Assembly: GCA_965369385.1 (NCBI GenBank)
Contig: CBDUQP010000043.1
Location: forward strand, 1 to 24,070
DNA: 24,070 bases
Reading direction: 5' to 3'
DNA from: CBDUQP01 sp965369385
Lineage (GTDB): Bacteria > Planctomycetota > Phycisphaerae > SM23-33
Within the stretch, counting starts at the first letter, position 1, and the number at the start of each line of letters is the position of its first letter. This document shows, one piece after another, positions 14,578-21,894 of this stretch. Position numbers and translations under genes: made by a program. The notes under the pieces are model-generated. The model was not told the DNA's origin. It saw only the letters and a list, made by a program, of their open reading frames with translations, and made no database searches.

Positions 14578-15003
14578 TTACGCAGTAACGGCAAACCAGC
14601 TTGCGAATTCATTCTTGAACATGTTGGCATCGTGGTCATCTATTCCATGCGTCAATATTCCTATACGGATTGAGATTGTTTCCTCGTTTCCCCATGGCCA
14701 CCATGCTCCATAAGCCATGATGTTCTGATCAGGCTCGGAGACGAACAGGTGCTGGGTCTGGCGAATTCCACCGATCCCGGTGGCGACGTCTCTGATGGAC
14801 TGGGGAGCTTTGCATATCGATTTGAAGTCCCATCTGGATGCGAAGTTCTCGTCGAGAACATCCGCTACCTGTCCTGCATCTTTTAGGCTGAATGGCGCAA
14901 GCATTGTGCTGATGTAGTCATCCCAAGTCCATGACAGGAGACCTTCAGTTGCGGTTACTACACCGCGACATATCGCCTCAATTTCGCTCAGTTCATTTCT
15001 CAT
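14578..15003 (-). CDS. Hypothetical protein, 141 residues
   Basis: I do not recognise the family. The start is set at the ATG at 15003 because GGAGAG lies 8-9 bp upstream; the longer frame from 15048 adds 15 non-conserved-looking residues. The N-terminal half is mostly helical and acidic (ELSEIEAICRGVV, DDYISTMLAPFSL). The C-terminal half has short beta strands (HLFVSEPDQNIMAYGAWWPW, TISIRIGILTH). Two Trp-rich patches are notable. There is no signal peptide or membrane segment, so the protein should be cytoplasmic. The fold size and the mix of helices then strands resemble small nuclear-transport-factor-like or sensor proteins, but no motif supports this. It is preceded by about 300 bp without genes and shares a terminator with the convergent DUF1844 gene. 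Confidence 0.65.
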   Translation of the reverse strand: MRNELSEIEAICRGVVTATEGLLSWTWDDYISTMLAPFSLKDAGQVADVLDENFASRWDFKSICKAPQSIRDVATGIGGIRQTQHLFVSEPDQNIMAYGAWWPWGNEETISIRIGILTHGIDDHDANMFKNEFASWFAVTA

Positions 15004-15299
15004 TTGAATCTCTCCAGTTTTAGCCCTACGGCACCCTGATATGCTCATCGGATAAGAATATGCCCGACTTTATTTCGACGGAAAGTTCCTATGAGGTGTG
15101 ATGCGGGCCAAACGCTTGCAAGTACGCCGTTTGTTATTGAGCGTAGAGTTTGTGTAAATATACAAATGTATGTAATGTAGGGATTTGCAGCCTGGGGTGG
15201 TTGCGGAGTTGGTCAAAATCAAGCGGGCGGCAGGTTGCCCTGTCGCCCGCGATGTATGCAATTATTGTTGTGTCATGCGGCAAAAAAAACTGTAATGCG
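15004..15299. other. Gap between the hypothetical gene and the oxidoreductase
   Basis: About 300 bp without a supported gene. A run of eight A at 15282-15289 gives a T-tract on the minus strand just past the oxidoreductase stop, but no clear stem precedes it. The leader of the minus-strand gene at 14578 must lie in the left part. Confidence 0.45.
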
Positions 15300-16475
15300 C
15301 TACTCAGGCAAGATGGTATCGAGCAGTGGGATCTGCTCGAATTTGCGGCTTTTGCACGAAGCGTCTGCGGCCAGGCACATTGCAACGCTCAGATAACCCG
15401 CCGAAAGTGGGGCGTACGACTCTTCGTTGCCTTTGATTACCTCAAGGAAGTTTTCCATCATCTGAGAGTCGCCGCCCATGTGGCCGGTGGTTGCATTCAC
15501 TTCGATATCGTCCACGCGATTTTCGGCATGTTCCCAAACTTTGATCTTGGACGTGTACCAGTCGAATTCCAGCGTGGCATCCGAGCCGGTGATGATGGCT
15601 CCACGCTTGCCTGCGCCGCGGCGTGTGGCGAAGTTTTGCGTGTATGTCACGTTGGTGCGGCATTCGTATTCGATCAGGGCCGAGCCGGCATCCTGATTCT
15701 CGATCCCCTTTGCGTACACGCACGAGTGATCATCATGGGGCATTCCGTTGGCACTGTTGCGCCTGCGGAGATTCTTCGGGCTCTCCAGGCATATTTCCGC
15801 GTCTTCGCACTGCGAGCACATCAGATCGAAGTCTCTTTCGCCACCGTAGATCTTTTGTGTGCTCGTGGCAGCCACTGTTTCCGGGCGGCTGGCTATCATC
15901 AGGTTGATGTAGTCGAAATCGTGTGTCGCCTTCTGCAGCCACAGTCCGTGAGTGATCTCCGGATCGCGATACGGCTTGGAGTAGTAGACTCCGCCGTATG
16001 GCACGTTGTTGATGGCCTGCAACTGGTTGATCTCGCCGAGCCTGCCCGAGTCAAGGATGTCAAGTGCTGCCTGGAACAGCGGGGTGTATCTCAGGGGGAA
16101 GGAGATAACCACGTTGTCCCGGCCCTTGTAGGCATCGATAAGCGATTCGAGCTGCGTTGCGTCGATTGCGATGGGCTTTTCCAGTAGCATCGGAAGCCCC
16201 GTGGCTGCGACCTTGACCGCAAGCGGGGCGTGGATGTTACACCGCGTTCCGAGGATTATTGCGTTATCATCGGAGCCGGCGGTCAGCCATGCGTCGGTGT
16301 CTTCATAGAAGGCGACGTCGGCCGAATCGATCTCCAGTTGTTTCAGGTACTTTTCGGCACCTTCGCGGTTGGGGTCTATTACCGAAGTAACGGTTATGTC
16401 ATCCGTAGCTTCTTTTAGTGCGTGTACGAGACTGTGGGATCGTCCTCCCAGTCCGATAACTGCCAAGCGTATCAT
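15300..16475 (-). CDS. Gfo/Idh/MocA family oxidoreductase with Cys cluster
   Basis: The protein is an NAD(P)-dependent sugar or sugar-acid dehydrogenase of 391 residues. The N-terminal Rossmann fold begins with RLAVIGLGGRSHS and contains the EKP motif at 99-101, whose Lys is catalytic in the family. The C-terminal domain has KATHDFDYIN (182-191), matching the conserved His-Asp region. An insertion carries C220, C223 and C229 plus C252 (pattern C-x2-C-x5-C), seen in a subgroup of the family and able to bind a metal. Substrates in this family range from inositol to N-acetyl sugars and uronic acids and cannot be assigned here. AGGAG precedes the ATG at 16475 at slightly long spacing. There is no signal peptide, unlike many Planctomycetota relatives that carry Tat signals. 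Confidence 0.9.
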   Translation of the reverse strand: MIRLAVIGLGGRSHSLVHALKEATDDITVTSVIDPNREGAEKYLKQLEIDSADVAFYEDTDAWLTAGSDDNAIILGTRCNIHAPLAVKVAATGLPMLLEKPIAIDATQLESLIDAYKGRDNVVISFPLRYTPLFQAALDILDSGRLGEINQLQAINNVPYGGVYYSKPYRDPEITHGLWLQKATHDFDYINLMIASRPETVAATSTQKIYGGERDFDLMCSQCEDAEICLESPKNLRRRNSANGMPHDDHSCVYAKGIENQDAGSALIEYECRTNVTYTQNFATRRGAGKRGAIITGSDATLEFDWYTSKIKVWEHAENRVDDIEVNATTGHMGGDSQMMENFLEVIKGNEESYAPLSAGYLSVAMCLAADASCKSRKFEQIPLLDTILPE

Positions 16476-16527
16476 GATTGTTATGCTCCTATCGCAACAC
16501 CGTTTCAGCGTGGCTCATGAACTCGGA

Positions 16528-16555
16528 AGTCTATCCGGTTAGCTGGGGTGTGCAA
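16528..16555 (-). promoter_or_regulatory. Possible promoter of the oxidoreductase
   Basis: On the minus strand TTGCAC (16550-16555) and TAGACT (16528-16533) are 16 bp apart, about 53 bp upstream of the start codon. The match at -10 is only fair. Confidence 0.35.
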
Positions 16556-16769
16556 GTGGAAATATGGATAATGTCGGGGAAAGTGCGGTGCGGTGTGAAC
16601 ATCGATGGGCTCACGGGAATTTGTCGTAAATGCTTCCGGGCACAATTTATTCGTTTGAATCGGGATTGTGTTGCGTAGGCGGGTGGTTTTCGGTTAAACG
16701 CGCTACGGTCACGCGAAAGTCAGCCAATGTGCGGGTTCGCCCGCTGGCATCTTTGCCTGGCTTGCTCTT

Positions 16770-17342
16770 ATGCTGGAGGTATTACCACGCCCATGCCCAA
16801 CGAACCAACTACTGCTGCGAAGATGCGTGGCCTGCGCTGCGGCGCTTGGAACGCTCGGATACCGGGATGCCGTCAGTGACATTCTGGATTGTCTGGACAA
16901 GGCCCAAGGTGAGTCGGTGCGAAGTGAGCTGACGCTGGCTGTCGCGGGTATCGTCGGCGGTGAGAAGCAGTTCATTACGTTGTGGCGAAAGGCCGCAAGG
17001 GAGATGGGCACCACGCTTTCTCTTGCGATAGACTCCGTCAGCAAATGGGCCAGGAAGCTTGATATTGATGGCGAACAGGTGAAGGCGTTGCTGAACGCGT
17101 GTTCGGAATCGCTGGCCACCGACGATTTGCTCGCAGGCTCTCGCCATCTGATTGACGTGATCGAACGGGTGGGGGTCGAGAAATTCTCTCCAGGGTGCAC
17201 CGCTGTGCTCCAGTGGTGTAGCCGTCGGCTTGCATCAGATGATCCGCTACGGACAGAGTGCCTGTTGCTTGCAGTGCATTGCCTGCGGCATGGTCTGGAA
17301 GAACTCAAGAAGGCTGCAGATCGCCAGAACAAGCATCGCTAG
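16770..17342 (+). pseudogene. HEAT-like helical fragment, possible C-terminal relic of a larger gene
   Basis: The 190-codon frame is all-helical. RRCVACAAALGTLGYRDAV, followed by a segment ending SVRSELTLAVAGIVGGE, resembles a HEAT-type repeat pair. The ATG at 16770 has no ribosome binding site. A better site, GGAGGT at 16775-16780, precedes an ATG at 16793 in another frame, whose short product begins MPNEPTTAAKMRGLR. That start resembles, from memory, the N-terminus of some large-family transporters, and the HEAT-like part resembles a cytoplasmic tail. The two pieces overlap out of frame, as expected after an internal deletion or frameshift. No promoter was seen. The stop TAG belongs to the palindromic repeat at 17339. 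It may also be a genuine small gene; I favour a relic with low confidence. Confidence 0.45.
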
Positions 17343-17388
17343 TTCTTTGTAACGGCGACAAGTCAGTTTCGCCGGGACAAAGAACTAG
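17339..17388. repeat. Complete CTAG palindromic repeat (copy A) acting as a bidirectional 3' end
   Basis: CTAGTTCTTTGT (17339-17350) and its exact complement ACAAAGAACTAG (17377-17388) flank a middle that also partly pairs (AACGGCG with CGCCGGG). Its left TAG is the stop of the plus-strand gene and its right CTA is the stop of the minus-strand Lrp gene, so the 50-bp element ends both convergent genes. Related half-copies lie at 1832-1857 and 3440-3465. Confidence 0.85.
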
Positions 17389-17819
17389 ACGAATTTCCGA
17401 AAACTCTTGAGCATCAGGAAGTTTTCGGTGTTCGTCAGGCCTTTTACTTTCGGCAACGTTTTGGTGAGGAATTGCACCAGTCCGCGATTGGAATCCACCA
17501 GCAGTTCCACCATCAGGTCATATCTGCCCGATACGATCGACACTGACAGTACGTTATCGAGTTCGGCTATCTCAGCCGCTTTGGCATCAAGCAGGCGTGA
17601 TTCGGTTACATTCACCGCCACCAGCGCAATTTGCTGATTCTCCAGCACTTCAGGGTTAATCAATGCTCTCACCTGCAAGATGCCGGCTTCCTTGAGTTTC
17701 TTCAGTCTGTTGCGAATCATGCCTTCGGAACACCCCAGCTCCTTGGCGATTGTGTTATTGGGCTGGTGCCCGTCTCTCAGTAAATCGATAATTTTCCAGT
17801 CGGTGGCGTCAGGCTGCAT
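17385..17819 (-). CDS. Lrp/AsnC family transcriptional regulator
   Basis: The 144-residue protein has the two-part Lrp layout. An N-terminal winged HTH (about 5-60) contains WKIIDLLRDGHQPNNTIAKE and recognition helix SEGMIRNRLKKLKEAG. A C-terminal RAM domain (about 65-140) contains IVSGRYDLMVELLVDS, where the Gly-Arg-Tyr-Asp turn is typical of the effector-binding site. These proteins bind amino acids and form octamers or larger assemblies. It lies 117 bp downstream of the alanine dehydrogenase gene on the same strand, and Lrp-type regulators of ald (AldR, BkdR) are known in mycobacteria and other bacteria, so alanine or a branched amino acid is a likely effector. GGAG precedes the ATG. Its stop codon is inside the palindromic repeat at 17339. 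Confidence 0.92.
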   Translation of the reverse strand: MQPDATDWKIIDLLRDGHQPNNTIAKELGCSEGMIRNRLKKLKEAGILQVRALINPEVLENQQIALVAVNVTESRLLDAKAAEIAELDNVLSVSIVSGRYDLMVELLVDSNRGLVQFLTKTLPKVKGLTNTENFLMLKSFRKFV

Positions 17820-17898
17820 GTGTCACTCCAGTAGTCTCTGTCATGACGAAATCTGCGAACCTGAGTATTCGTAAGTACTGCCAGTTCGCGACCTGCCT

Positions 17899-17912
17899 AC
17901 CTGCCGGCAGGT
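17899..17912. repeat. 14-bp perfect palindrome between ald and the Lrp gene
   Basis: ACCTGCC and GGCAGGT are adjacent. The sequence lies between ald and the downstream regulator, where it could be an operator, a dispersed palindromic unit or an intercistronic hairpin. Confidence 0.5.
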
Positions 17913-17936
17913 GTAATCGGGACTGCGGACAGGTTA

Positions 17937-19070
17937 TTATCGTGCATTTTCCGTGTGACAGAGTAGTTGTTCTACCGGAGTGTATTCCAAATCGAGTGAT
18001 TCAGCCACCCCTTTGTACGTACACTTTCCGCAGTACAGGTTCACGCCGAGCGCCAATTCCGGAGATTCCATGGCCGCGGCCTCCAGTCCCATGCCTGCGA
18101 TCTTCAGCCCGTAGCCAAGCGTGGTGCTGGTGAGCGCCTGTATGGAAGACAGTGCTACTGCCCCTGGCATATTGGCTACGCAGTAGTGAACAACATCGTC
18201 CACCACATAAACGGGATCGTCATGCGTGGTGGGGCGGGTGGTTTCGACGCAGCCGCCCTGGTCCACGGCAACATCCACAATTACGGCACCGGGCTTCATC
18301 AGCTTGAGATTGTCGCGATTAATAAGGCATGGAGCCTTTGTCCCTGGCAGCAGAACAGCCCCTATTACAAGATCGCTCTCAGCGAGAATTTCTTCCATGT
18401 TGGCGTGAGTGCTATAGAGCGTTGTGATTCGCCCGGAAAAAATATCGTCCAGATAGGTCATGCGATTGGCATTCACGTCAAGCACTGTGACATCGGCTCC
18501 CATTCCAACGGCGACCTTGCAAGCATTGGTGCCCACTACGCCGCCTCCCAGGATAGCTACTTTTGCAGGACGAATGCCCGGTACGCCGCCCATCAGCACG
18601 CCCCTGCCGCCGAATGTCTTCTCGAGATACTTGGCACCCTGCTGGGGGGCAAGGCGGCCGGCGATTTCACTCATCGGGCGCAGGCAGGGCAACTGGCCAT
18701 CAGTTGTTTCGATGGTCTCGTATGCAACGCCCTTCACCCCGCGTGCGAGCAGGCCTGCGGTGAGCTCCGCGTCCGCAGCGAGATGCAGGTAGGTATAGAG
18801 TATCTGGCCCTCGCGGAGCATGTCTATTTCTACCGGCTGGGGCTCTTTGACTTTCACCACCATGTCGACTTCCGCGAAGACGGCGGCTGCGTCGGGAGCG
18901 ATCTTTGCGCCAGCGGCCTCGTAGAGCTCATCGGGGAATCCAGCGATTGCGCCTGCCTGGGTCTGGACGAGCACTTCGTGCCCGTTGGATACATATGCCC
19001 TCACGCACGAAGGGGTCAGGCCGACACGGTATTCATGCTTCTTGATTTCTTTGACTGTTCCCAGCTTCAT
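17937..19070 (-). CDS. ald: Alanine dehydrogenase
   Basis: This enzyme converts L-alanine, NAD and water to pyruvate, NADH and ammonium, and runs in reverse to assimilate ammonium. The 377-residue protein is the normal length. The substrate residues R15 and K75, the catalytic H96 and the later Asp (D271) are at the positions known for the mycobacterial enzyme. The NAD site is GGGVVG (176-181) with D199 binding the ribose. The Cys-rich C-terminal tail (LYCGKCTYKG) is a little unusual. GGGAG precedes the ATG at 19070, and a promoter lies at 19126-19155. The Lrp-type regulator follows on the same strand. With the amtB-glnK pair further on, it points to active ammonium handling. Confidence 0.96.
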   Translation of the reverse strand: MKLGTVKEIKKHEYRVGLTPSCVRAYVSNGHEVLVQTQAGAIAGFPDELYEAAGAKIAPDAAAVFAEVDMVVKVKEPQPVEIDMLREGQILYTYLHLAADAELTAGLLARGVKGVAYETIETTDGQLPCLRPMSEIAGRLAPQQGAKYLEKTFGGRGVLMGGVPGIRPAKVAILGGGVVGTNACKVAVGMGADVTVLDVNANRMTYLDDIFSGRITTLYSTHANMEEILAESDLVIGAVLLPGTKAPCLINRDNLKLMKPGAVIVDVAVDQGGCVETTRPTTHDDPVYVVDDVVHYCVANMPGAVALSSIQALTSTTLGYGLKIAGMGLEAAAMESPELALGVNLYCGKCTYKGVAESLDLEYTPVEQLLCHTENAR

Positions 19071-19125
19071 GGCGAACTCCCGTTTTTGCCCTGCCCTGTA
19101 TGGTTCGATTATCGTAAGGAAACAG

Positions 19126-19198
19126 ACAATAACGACGAAAAACGTACGAAGTCAAACCAAAACGGTCCGAATCGGCAGAAATGAGCCTTGATATTTCT
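19126..19198 (-). promoter_or_regulatory. Promoter of ald with upstream inverted repeat
   Basis: On the minus strand TTGACT (19150-19155) and TATTGT (19126-19131) are 18 bp apart. Upstream, AGAAAT (19177-19182) and ATTTCT (19193-19198) form an inverted repeat with a 10-bp spacer, a plausible site for the Lrp-type regulator. The promoter is fairly good; the operator is only suggestive. Confidence 0.5.
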
Positions 19199-19260
19199 AG
19201 AATCAGTATATGCTCTTCGTTGAAGGGGATTTTGAAATGATATTCAAAAGGGTTCAATAT

Positions 19261-19322
19261 TCATGTGCCAGGTACGAAGTGTTACCTATGTTACCGGTTC
19301 GGACCCCCCCCGGCTGCCGGGG
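19261..19322. other. Repeat- and hairpin-containing gap after the GntR-type gene
   Basis: GTTACC occurs twice in close succession (near 19281-19295). CCCCGG (19308-19313) and CCGGGG (19317-19322) form a hairpin preceded by a run of eight C. It may end transcription of the minus-strand regulator at 19394 or be the remnant of a mobile-element edge; neither can be settled. Confidence 0.35.
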
Positions 19323-19393
19323 TTGACGAAAACGGCAACAGCAATAATGGCGAGGGGATTAGATGCGCAAGCCCAGAGGTCTCGTGATGAGTG

Positions 19394-20533
19394 CTATTGC
19401 TGAAGTCTGCGGGCCTGCGGGCCGTTTTGCTGGTATTGTGTCAGGCAATTGCGTCCGCAGCTTCCGCGAGCTACTACGGTCGGGCGTATCACCACCGTGC
19501 GGTGGCGGCCTTTCTTGCCGCTTTCTATGCGCTGTTGGAGCAACTCAACTGCCCGCTTTGCGATCTCGTGCTTTTCCACATGCACCGAACTCAGTGGCGG
19601 GTCTACGATTCTTGCGAAATCCTCGTCGTCATATCCGATCACGCCGATGTCATCGGGTACTGATAACCCAAGTTCCCGCAGCTTGCGGATCAGGATGGAG
19701 GCGGTGTTGTCGTTAGTGGTTACGAAGGCATCGGTGCCTGCATCAAGCTGAGCCTGTAATAGGTGAATTCGTCCATCTTCCACATCTCGCACCCGGGCGA
19801 ATATCTCCGGTTCTTCCAGATCGTGATCGTGCAAAGCAGCCAGATAACCGCTTAGGCGTTCCCGCATTTCCCGCGAATCGTTTTCACTGTGGACCAGTGA
19901 TATGGCCTTGTATCCGTGGCGGATCATGTGCACAGTGGATTGGTAGGTCCCGGCGAAGTTGTCGCTGAGGACCGCATCCACGCCTGAAAGCGGCAGGTCT
20001 ATGCTCCAGTGATCCAGTATCACTACCGGCACGGGCAGTTCGCCCAGATACTCCAGGCTCTCGGCGGGGCGTGTTTCCGGCGTTACCGCAGGGGCCAGGA
20101 TGATTCCACTGACACCGTGCTCGACGGCTTCCCATACAGACTGACGTTCGCGATCAAGCTCCTCATCGAAACAGCGAAGCCACAGCGACGTTCCGTTCGC
20201 GCGCGTCTCCTGCTCGATCGTGTTGACTATCGGGGCGTAGAAGTATTCCATAGTGGGAAGGATCACTGCCCAGGTGGCGGTTGCTGCCGCAGAGCGTGTC
20301 ACATTGTCATTTGTGACGACAGTGCCTTTGCGCGGGATTCGATCGAGCCGGCCTTCTGAGGCGAGCTTGTTCACCGCCAGGCGCACCTCGCCCAGCGTGG
20401 CGCCGAGCTGGACGGTTAGCTTCTTCTCAGCAGGAATCAGTGCACCTCGCTGGAACACACCGCTGGCGATCATTTGTTCGATGTCTCGTTTGACCCTGTG
20501 GTATCCGGTGGGTTGTGGTGCATTGGCGGCCAT
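19394..20533 (-). CDS. GntR-type regulator with LacI-like sugar-binding domain
   Basis: The 379-residue protein joins a GntR winged HTH (about 8-75, GVFQRGALIPAEKKLTVQLG and RLDRIPRKGTVV) to a periplasmic-binding-type effector domain (about 88-365, with ATWAVILPTMEYFYAPIVNT, HGVSGIILAPAV, PVVILDHW, DAFVTTNDNTA, DIGVIGYDDEDF and PPLSSVHVEKHEIAKRAVELL). This layout is known from AraR and related regulators that release DNA on binding a sugar. The start is the ATG at 20533, preceded by AGGAA; a longer frame from 20647 has no ribosome binding site and overlaps the promoter. No sugar gene is adjacent except the distant oxidoreductase, so the target is unknown. A basic, Gln-rich tail closes the protein. 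Confidence 0.92.
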   Translation of the reverse strand: MAANAPQPTGYHRVKRDIEQMIASGVFQRGALIPAEKKLTVQLGATLGEVRLAVNKLASEGRLDRIPRKGTVVTNDNVTRSAAATATWAVILPTMEYFYAPIVNTIEQETRANGTSLWLRCFDEELDRERQSVWEAVEHGVSGIILAPAVTPETRPAESLEYLGELPVPVVILDHWSIDLPLSGVDAVLSDNFAGTYQSTVHMIRHGYKAISLVHSENDSREMRERLSGYLAALHDHDLEEPEIFARVRDVEDGRIHLLQAQLDAGTDAFVTTNDNTASILIRKLRELGLSVPDDIGVIGYDDEDFARIVDPPLSSVHVEKHEIAKRAVELLQQRIESGKKGRHRTVVIRPTVVARGSCGRNCLTQYQQNGPQARRLQQ

Positions 20534-20591
20534 GGTGTTTCCTGAACGTTTGCGGCGGTGCCTAGTGATGTTGGTCCAGTTCGAAAACATG

Positions 20592-20641
20592 TCACGTGAA
20601 CACTTCATATAAATAGTATCGCAAATGTGTGCCATCTGCAA
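20592..20641 (-). promoter_or_regulatory. Promoter and palindromic site of the GntR-type gene
   Basis: On the minus strand TTGCAG (20636-20641) and TACTAT (20613-20618) are exactly 17 bp apart. The 8-bp palindrome TCACGTGA (20592-20599) lies just downstream of the expected start site, a position suited to autorepression. Confidence 0.5.
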
Positions 20642-20761
20642 GTGCATTTGAGTGAACCATTATAGGGCAAGCACACACACAGGTGAAAGGGCGTAACTAC
20701 CGAGGAAGCATGCTCATATGGATTGTACGCAGGAAAGTTGCTGGCGGAAGATAGAAAGGAA

Positions 20762-20801
20762 CGGGCCGGTTTGAGCGAATGAATTCGCCCGGACCGACCC
20801 G
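20762..20801 (-). terminator. Terminator of the small membrane protein gene
   Basis: CGGGCCGGT (20762-20770) pairs with ACCGACCCG (20793-20801) with one G-T pair, and an inner GCGAA/TTCGC stem adds stability. On the minus strand it is followed by the T-rich TCCTTTCTATCTT. Confidence 0.55.
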
Positions 20802-20876
20802 TAGAAGAATAGCGTTAATGCTGTATTGATAAGGTGTTAGTGCTGTAAGTGAAATGCCAATGGGCCAAGGGGATGG

Positions 20877-21203
20877 CTATTTGGCGTCCTTATCGATGAG
20901 CTGCACTTTCGCATTGCCCGACTCAAACAGCTCGACAAGCTCATTGAGTCGCTTGGCGGCATCTTTTTGGTACTTCATCGCATCTATCTGCTCTCCAAGC
21001 ATTTGCTTTCGTGCGCTGCGGCTGTCGCGGAATTTCTCTCTGGAGTCTCGCGTGGAGCCTTTTTCCGCCTGAGCGGCCGGCGTGAAGGGCAAATCGGCCC
21101 ATAGACCTATCACGAGCACGGTCAGCAAGACCATGATGGCGGTCAGGCAGAACCGCGTGTATCCATCTATGCTTATCTGTATTTTGCGTTGGCGTCTGTT
21201 CAT
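20877..21203 (-). CDS. Small single-pass membrane protein, unknown function
   Basis: The 108-residue protein has a short basic N-terminus, one transmembrane segment (about 19-37, LTAIMVLLTVLVIGLW) and a charged Lys/Asp/Arg-rich C-terminal region predicted to be helical or coiled (about 55-95). The start is the ATG at 21203, preceded by GAGGAG at good spacing; a longer frame to 21287 lacks support. The C-terminal part should lie outside the cytoplasm if the basic N-terminus stays inside. I do not recognise a family. It sits alone, with its own terminator, between the GntR-type regulator and glnK. Confidence 0.7.
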   Translation of the reverse strand: MNRRQRKIQISIDGYTRFCLTAIMVLLTVLVIGLWADLPFTPAAQAEKGSTRDSREKFRDSRSARKQMLGEQIDAMKYQKDAAKRLNELVELFESGNAKVQLIDKDAK

Positions 21204-21484
21204 GGAATCGCTCCTCGGGATCAAAATCCGCGTTTTGTTCTTTGTCTTGTGGCCAATATTGCCGGGCCGGTCGGCGGCTAGCATCATGCTGTCGCCGAGC
21301 TGCCAACTCTATATCGACATATACCCGCCACAAATCTTAGCGCGAAAATCGTGCACCCTCACAGTTCGTACTGCCCGGGCGGCGGATCAGGCCGGTGGGA
21401 TTGAAGGGATCCGAACCATAATCCTGGTTCCCTTGCACGGTGTGCTGGTGAGCTGGATATCGGCCCCAGGCGTATCGGGCGGGG
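21204..21484. other. Gap between glnK and the small membrane protein gene
   Basis: About 280 bp with no supported gene. No clear terminator for glnK was found. The leader of the minus-strand gene at 20877 must lie in the left part. Confidence 0.4.
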
Positions 21485-21829
21485 TCAGATAGCTTCCGAG
21501 CCTCTTTCGCCTGTGCGAATGCGGATGCATTCTTCGAGCGGCGCTACGAGTATCTTTCCATCGCCGATCAGGCCCTCTTCGCCATGCCTTGCCGACTTGA
21601 GTATTGCCTCAACCGCAGGTTCGACAAAATTGTCATTCACTGCGATCTTGATCTCCACTTTCGAAACCAGGCTTGGGGCGATCAACTTCCCGCGATAGAT
21701 ATCGATGCTCTGTTGTCTGCCGTGCCCGGCCACGCGGTTCACGGTAATGCGATGGATCTCGGCCGCGATAAGGGCTTCGCGGACCTCGTCCAATCTGTCT
21801 TCCTGGATAATTGCGGTAATGAGCTTCAT
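21485..21829 (-). CDS. glnK: PII signal-transduction protein (GlnB/GlnK family), atypical
   Basis: PII proteins are trimers that sense ATP/ADP and 2-oxoglutarate and, next to amtB, usually block the ammonium channel. The 114-residue protein shows the normal first strand (MKLITAIIQEDRLDEVREAL), GRQ of the T-loop base, DGKILV and the C-terminal IRIRTGE. The T-loop Tyr that is uridylylated in enterobacteria (Y51 of E. coli GlnB) aligns with Ile50; the preceding Y45 is kept. The B-loop reads GEEGLIGDGK, about three residues longer than the usual TGKIGDGK. It is therefore unlikely to be controlled by GlnD at this site. The ATG at 21829 follows GGAG. It lies 65 bp after amtB, the reverse of the common glnK-amtB order. 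Confidence 0.92.
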   Translation of the reverse strand: MKLITAIIQEDRLDEVREALIAAEIHRITVNRVAGHGRQQSIDIYRGKLIAPSLVSKVEIKIAVNDNFVEPAVEAILKSARHGEEGLIGDGKILVAPLEECIRIRTGERGSEAI

Positions 21830-21894
21830 TGTTACTCCGAAAACAACATTAAGTGTTAGCATGCCATGTTACGTCAACCGCGTCTGTGGCTCGA

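Noticed and set aside
15150..16187. Plus-strand frame of 345 codons opposite the Gfo/Idh/MocA gene
   Set aside because: It is antisense to a clear oxidoreductase, with no ribosome binding site and His/Cys/Val-rich non-protein-like sequence.
18186..19184. Plus-strand frame opposite ald (332 codons)
   Set aside because: It is antisense to alanine dehydrogenase and has no recognisable domain.
20592..20599. TCACGTGA as an operator for an unrelated regulator
   Set aside because: An 8-bp palindrome is expected by chance at this window size; it is kept only as a possible autoregulatory site because of its place after the promoter.
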